NCBI GenBank assembly: GCA_947074245.1
Contig: CAMTOW010000125.1
Location: 1-6,506 of the forward strand
Reading direction: 5' to 3'
DNA: 6,506 nt
DNA from: an uncultured Bacteroidales bacterium
Lineage (GTDB): Bacteria > Bacteroidota > Bacteroidia > Bacteroidales > JAUNSR01
A model generated the notes under the pieces. It had not been told where the DNA came from, searched no databases, and saw nothing but the letters and a program-made list of their open reading frames with translations. Shown one piece after another: positions 5,218 through 6,506 of this stretch (position 1 is the first letter of the stretch; each line of letters opens with the position of its first letter). The translations under genes and the position numbers were made by a program.

Positions 5218-6506
5218 ATGCCAAATAAATTAAGATATTTATTATACCTGTTGTTCATATTGATAGGCGGAATGGGAATCTGTTCCGCATTCAGTGCATT
5301 CAGCCACAACGGTGAATATTATATTCCTTATTCTCCTCAGGTCGAGGAGAAAGACTCTTCCCGCACCAAATTTCCGGTACAGAAAACGTTCGTTGAGAAT
5401 CCGGAAGAGCTGGAGAATACCAATCCGATTGACCTGAAGACACCCGAAAATATCAAGCAAGACATCGAATACGATCCTGTTACGGATTCGTATATCTTCC
5501 GCACCAAAGTGGGAGATCAAACGATCTCTATGCCGTTTCGAATGAGTTCGGACGAGTACAAATCGTATACCGAACGGAATCTGATGAATACCTATTTCCG
5601 CAGTAAGAACGCCGAGATATTCGAACGGGGAAGCGAGAACGAATTCGACTTCCTGGATATGAAATTCGGTCTCGGTCCCGCAGAAAAGATATTCGGTCCC
5701 GGTGGTGTGCAGATCAAAACTCAGGGATCTGCTGAGATCTCTTTCGGGATAAAACAAAATAAGGTGGATAACCCCACTTTGCCTGCCAAATCACGTAATA
5801 AGACCTATTTCGATTTTGAAGAGCAAGTTCAGTTGAATGTCAACGCCAAAGTGGGGGACAAGATGAACTTCGCGATGAACTACAATACGGATGCCACATT
5901 CGATTTTGATTCCAAAAAGCTGAAACTGGCTTATGAGGGAAAAGAAGATGAGATCATCAAACATCTCGAAGCGGGTAACGTGAGCATGACGACCGGATCG
6001 TCGCTGATCCGCGGTGGAGCGGCGCTGTTCGGGATGAAAATGGGGTTGCAGTTCGGCAAACTGAATGTGACGGCCTTGATCGCCCAACAGGAGTCTTCTT
6101 CGCAGACCGTCAGTTCAAAAGGCGGTGCGCAGATGCGTCAGATCGAGTTTATGGCCGATGAGTATGATGAGGATCGCCATTTCTTCCTGGCTCATTATTT
6201 TCGCGATAACTACGACCAAAACGTATCGAAACTTCCTTACGTTTCGTCGGGGGTAGAGATCAGCCGTATCGAAGTTTGGGTAACCAACAAACGGGGGAAT
6301 TTCGATCAGTCGAGAAACATCGTTGCGTTTATGGACCTGGGCGAGGTGTCTCATCTGGGCAACGACTATTGGCAACGGACCACTTCGATGAACAATCCGT
6401 TTAACGATGCGAATAATCTGTATAAAACAATCGTAAACGAATATCCCGATGCCCGCAATATCAACGAGGTAACGCAGGCTTTGGCGCCTCTGTCGGCTTT
6501 CGGCAT
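5218..6506 (+). CDS. sprA: Type IX secretion outer-membrane translocon SprA/Sov, N-terminal part
   Basis: The frame opens at the ATG at 5218 and runs off the window end after 429 complete codons. Family members are very large, about 2,400 residues, so only about the first fifth is here. SprA (Sov in Porphyromonas) is the giant outer-membrane beta-barrel through which T9SS substrates cross to the cell surface. A signal peptide is visible: basic residues Lys4 and Arg6, a hydrophobic core at about 7-22, and a likely cleavage site near ICSA (21-24). After a charged linker comes the SprA N-terminal homology region: FLDMKFGLGPAEKIFGPGG (145-163), TQGSAEISFGIKQNKVDNP (168-186), then NYNTDATFDFD (221-231), KLAYEGKEDEII close after, and EAGNVSMTTGSSLIRGG (251-267), all typical of the family. 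Alternating beta-strand patterns follow. No frameshift or stop is seen. It lies six bases after ruvA, an arrangement known from other Bacteroidota such as Flavobacterium. Confidence 0.96.
   Translation, partial: MPNKLRYLLYLLFILIGGMGICSAFSAFSHNGEYYIPYSPQVEEKDSSRTKFPVQKTFVENPEELENTNPIDLKTPENIKQDIEYDPVTDSYIFRTKVGDQTISMPFRMSSDEYKSYTERNLMNTYFRSKNAEIFERGSENEFDFLDMKFGLGPAEKIFGPGGVQIKTQGSAEISFGIKQNKVDNPTLPAKSRNKTYFDFEEQVQLNVNAKVGDKMNFAMNYNTDATFDFDSKKLKLAYEGKEDEIIKHLEAGNVSMTTGSSLIRGGAALFGMKMGLQFGKLNVTALIAQQESSSQTVSSKGGAQMRQIEFMADEYDEDRHFFLAHYFRDNYDQNVSKLPYVSSGVEISRIEVWVTNKRGNFDQSRNIVAFMDLGEVSHLGNDYWQRTTSMNNPFNDANNLYKTIVNEYPDARNINEVTQALAPLSAFG

Noticed and set aside
4773..6375. - strand ORFs opposite ruvA and sprA (4773-5309, 5242-5757, 5791-6087, 6115-6375)
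   Set aside because: The + strand carries continuous RuvA and SprA homology here, including an uninterrupted sprA frame to the window end, so the antisense ORFs are not genes.

Overview
The window looks like a chromosomal segment of a Bacteroidota bacterium, most likely of the order Bacteroidales. Four things point there. A small DUF4492-type membrane protein sits directly upstream of cydA. ruvA is followed immediately by sprA (sov), the outer-membrane translocon of the type IX secretion system (T9SS), which is restricted to this phylum. No gene has a convincing Shine-Dalgarno sequence, and starts are preceded by A/T-rich DNA. A candidate promoter resembles the Bacteroidota form (TTG near -33, TAnnTTTG near -7). 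I cannot name the genus from sequence alone.

Layout, all genes on the + strand. Positions 2-1030 hold the 3' part of an unrecognised beta-rich, probably surface-located protein that begins upstream of the window. It ends at a strong hairpin terminator (1060-1109). Positions 1110-1421 are non-coding as far as I can tell. They start with a compact three-copy repeat that can form two competing hairpins (1113-1196) and end with an AT-rich inverted repeat before the next gene. Positions 1422-4429 form a tight operon: DUF4492 protein, cydA and cydB, encoding a cytochrome bd quinol oxidase and a probable small accessory membrane protein. Two consecutive terminator-like hairpins (4495-4531 and 4539-4597) close it. 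A candidate promoter lies at 4576-4607, and ruvA (4630-5211) and sprA (5218 to the window end, truncated) follow as a second closely spaced pair.

How the genes work together: CydA and CydB form the high-affinity terminal oxidase that lets a mainly anaerobic or microaerophilic cell reduce oxygen to water with quinol electrons. The small DUF4492 protein is a plausible extra subunit or assembly factor, by genomic context only. RuvA acts with RuvB and RuvC in Holliday-junction branch migration. SprA is the large barrel through which T9SS substrates leave the cell. The last two share no obvious process, but their adjacency is a recurrent arrangement in the phylum.

Most of the window is ordinary core genome. 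The points most worth a second look are the competing-hairpin repeat at 1113-1196, the DUF4492 protein as a possible oxidase subunit, and the double terminator overlapping the candidate ruvA promoter.
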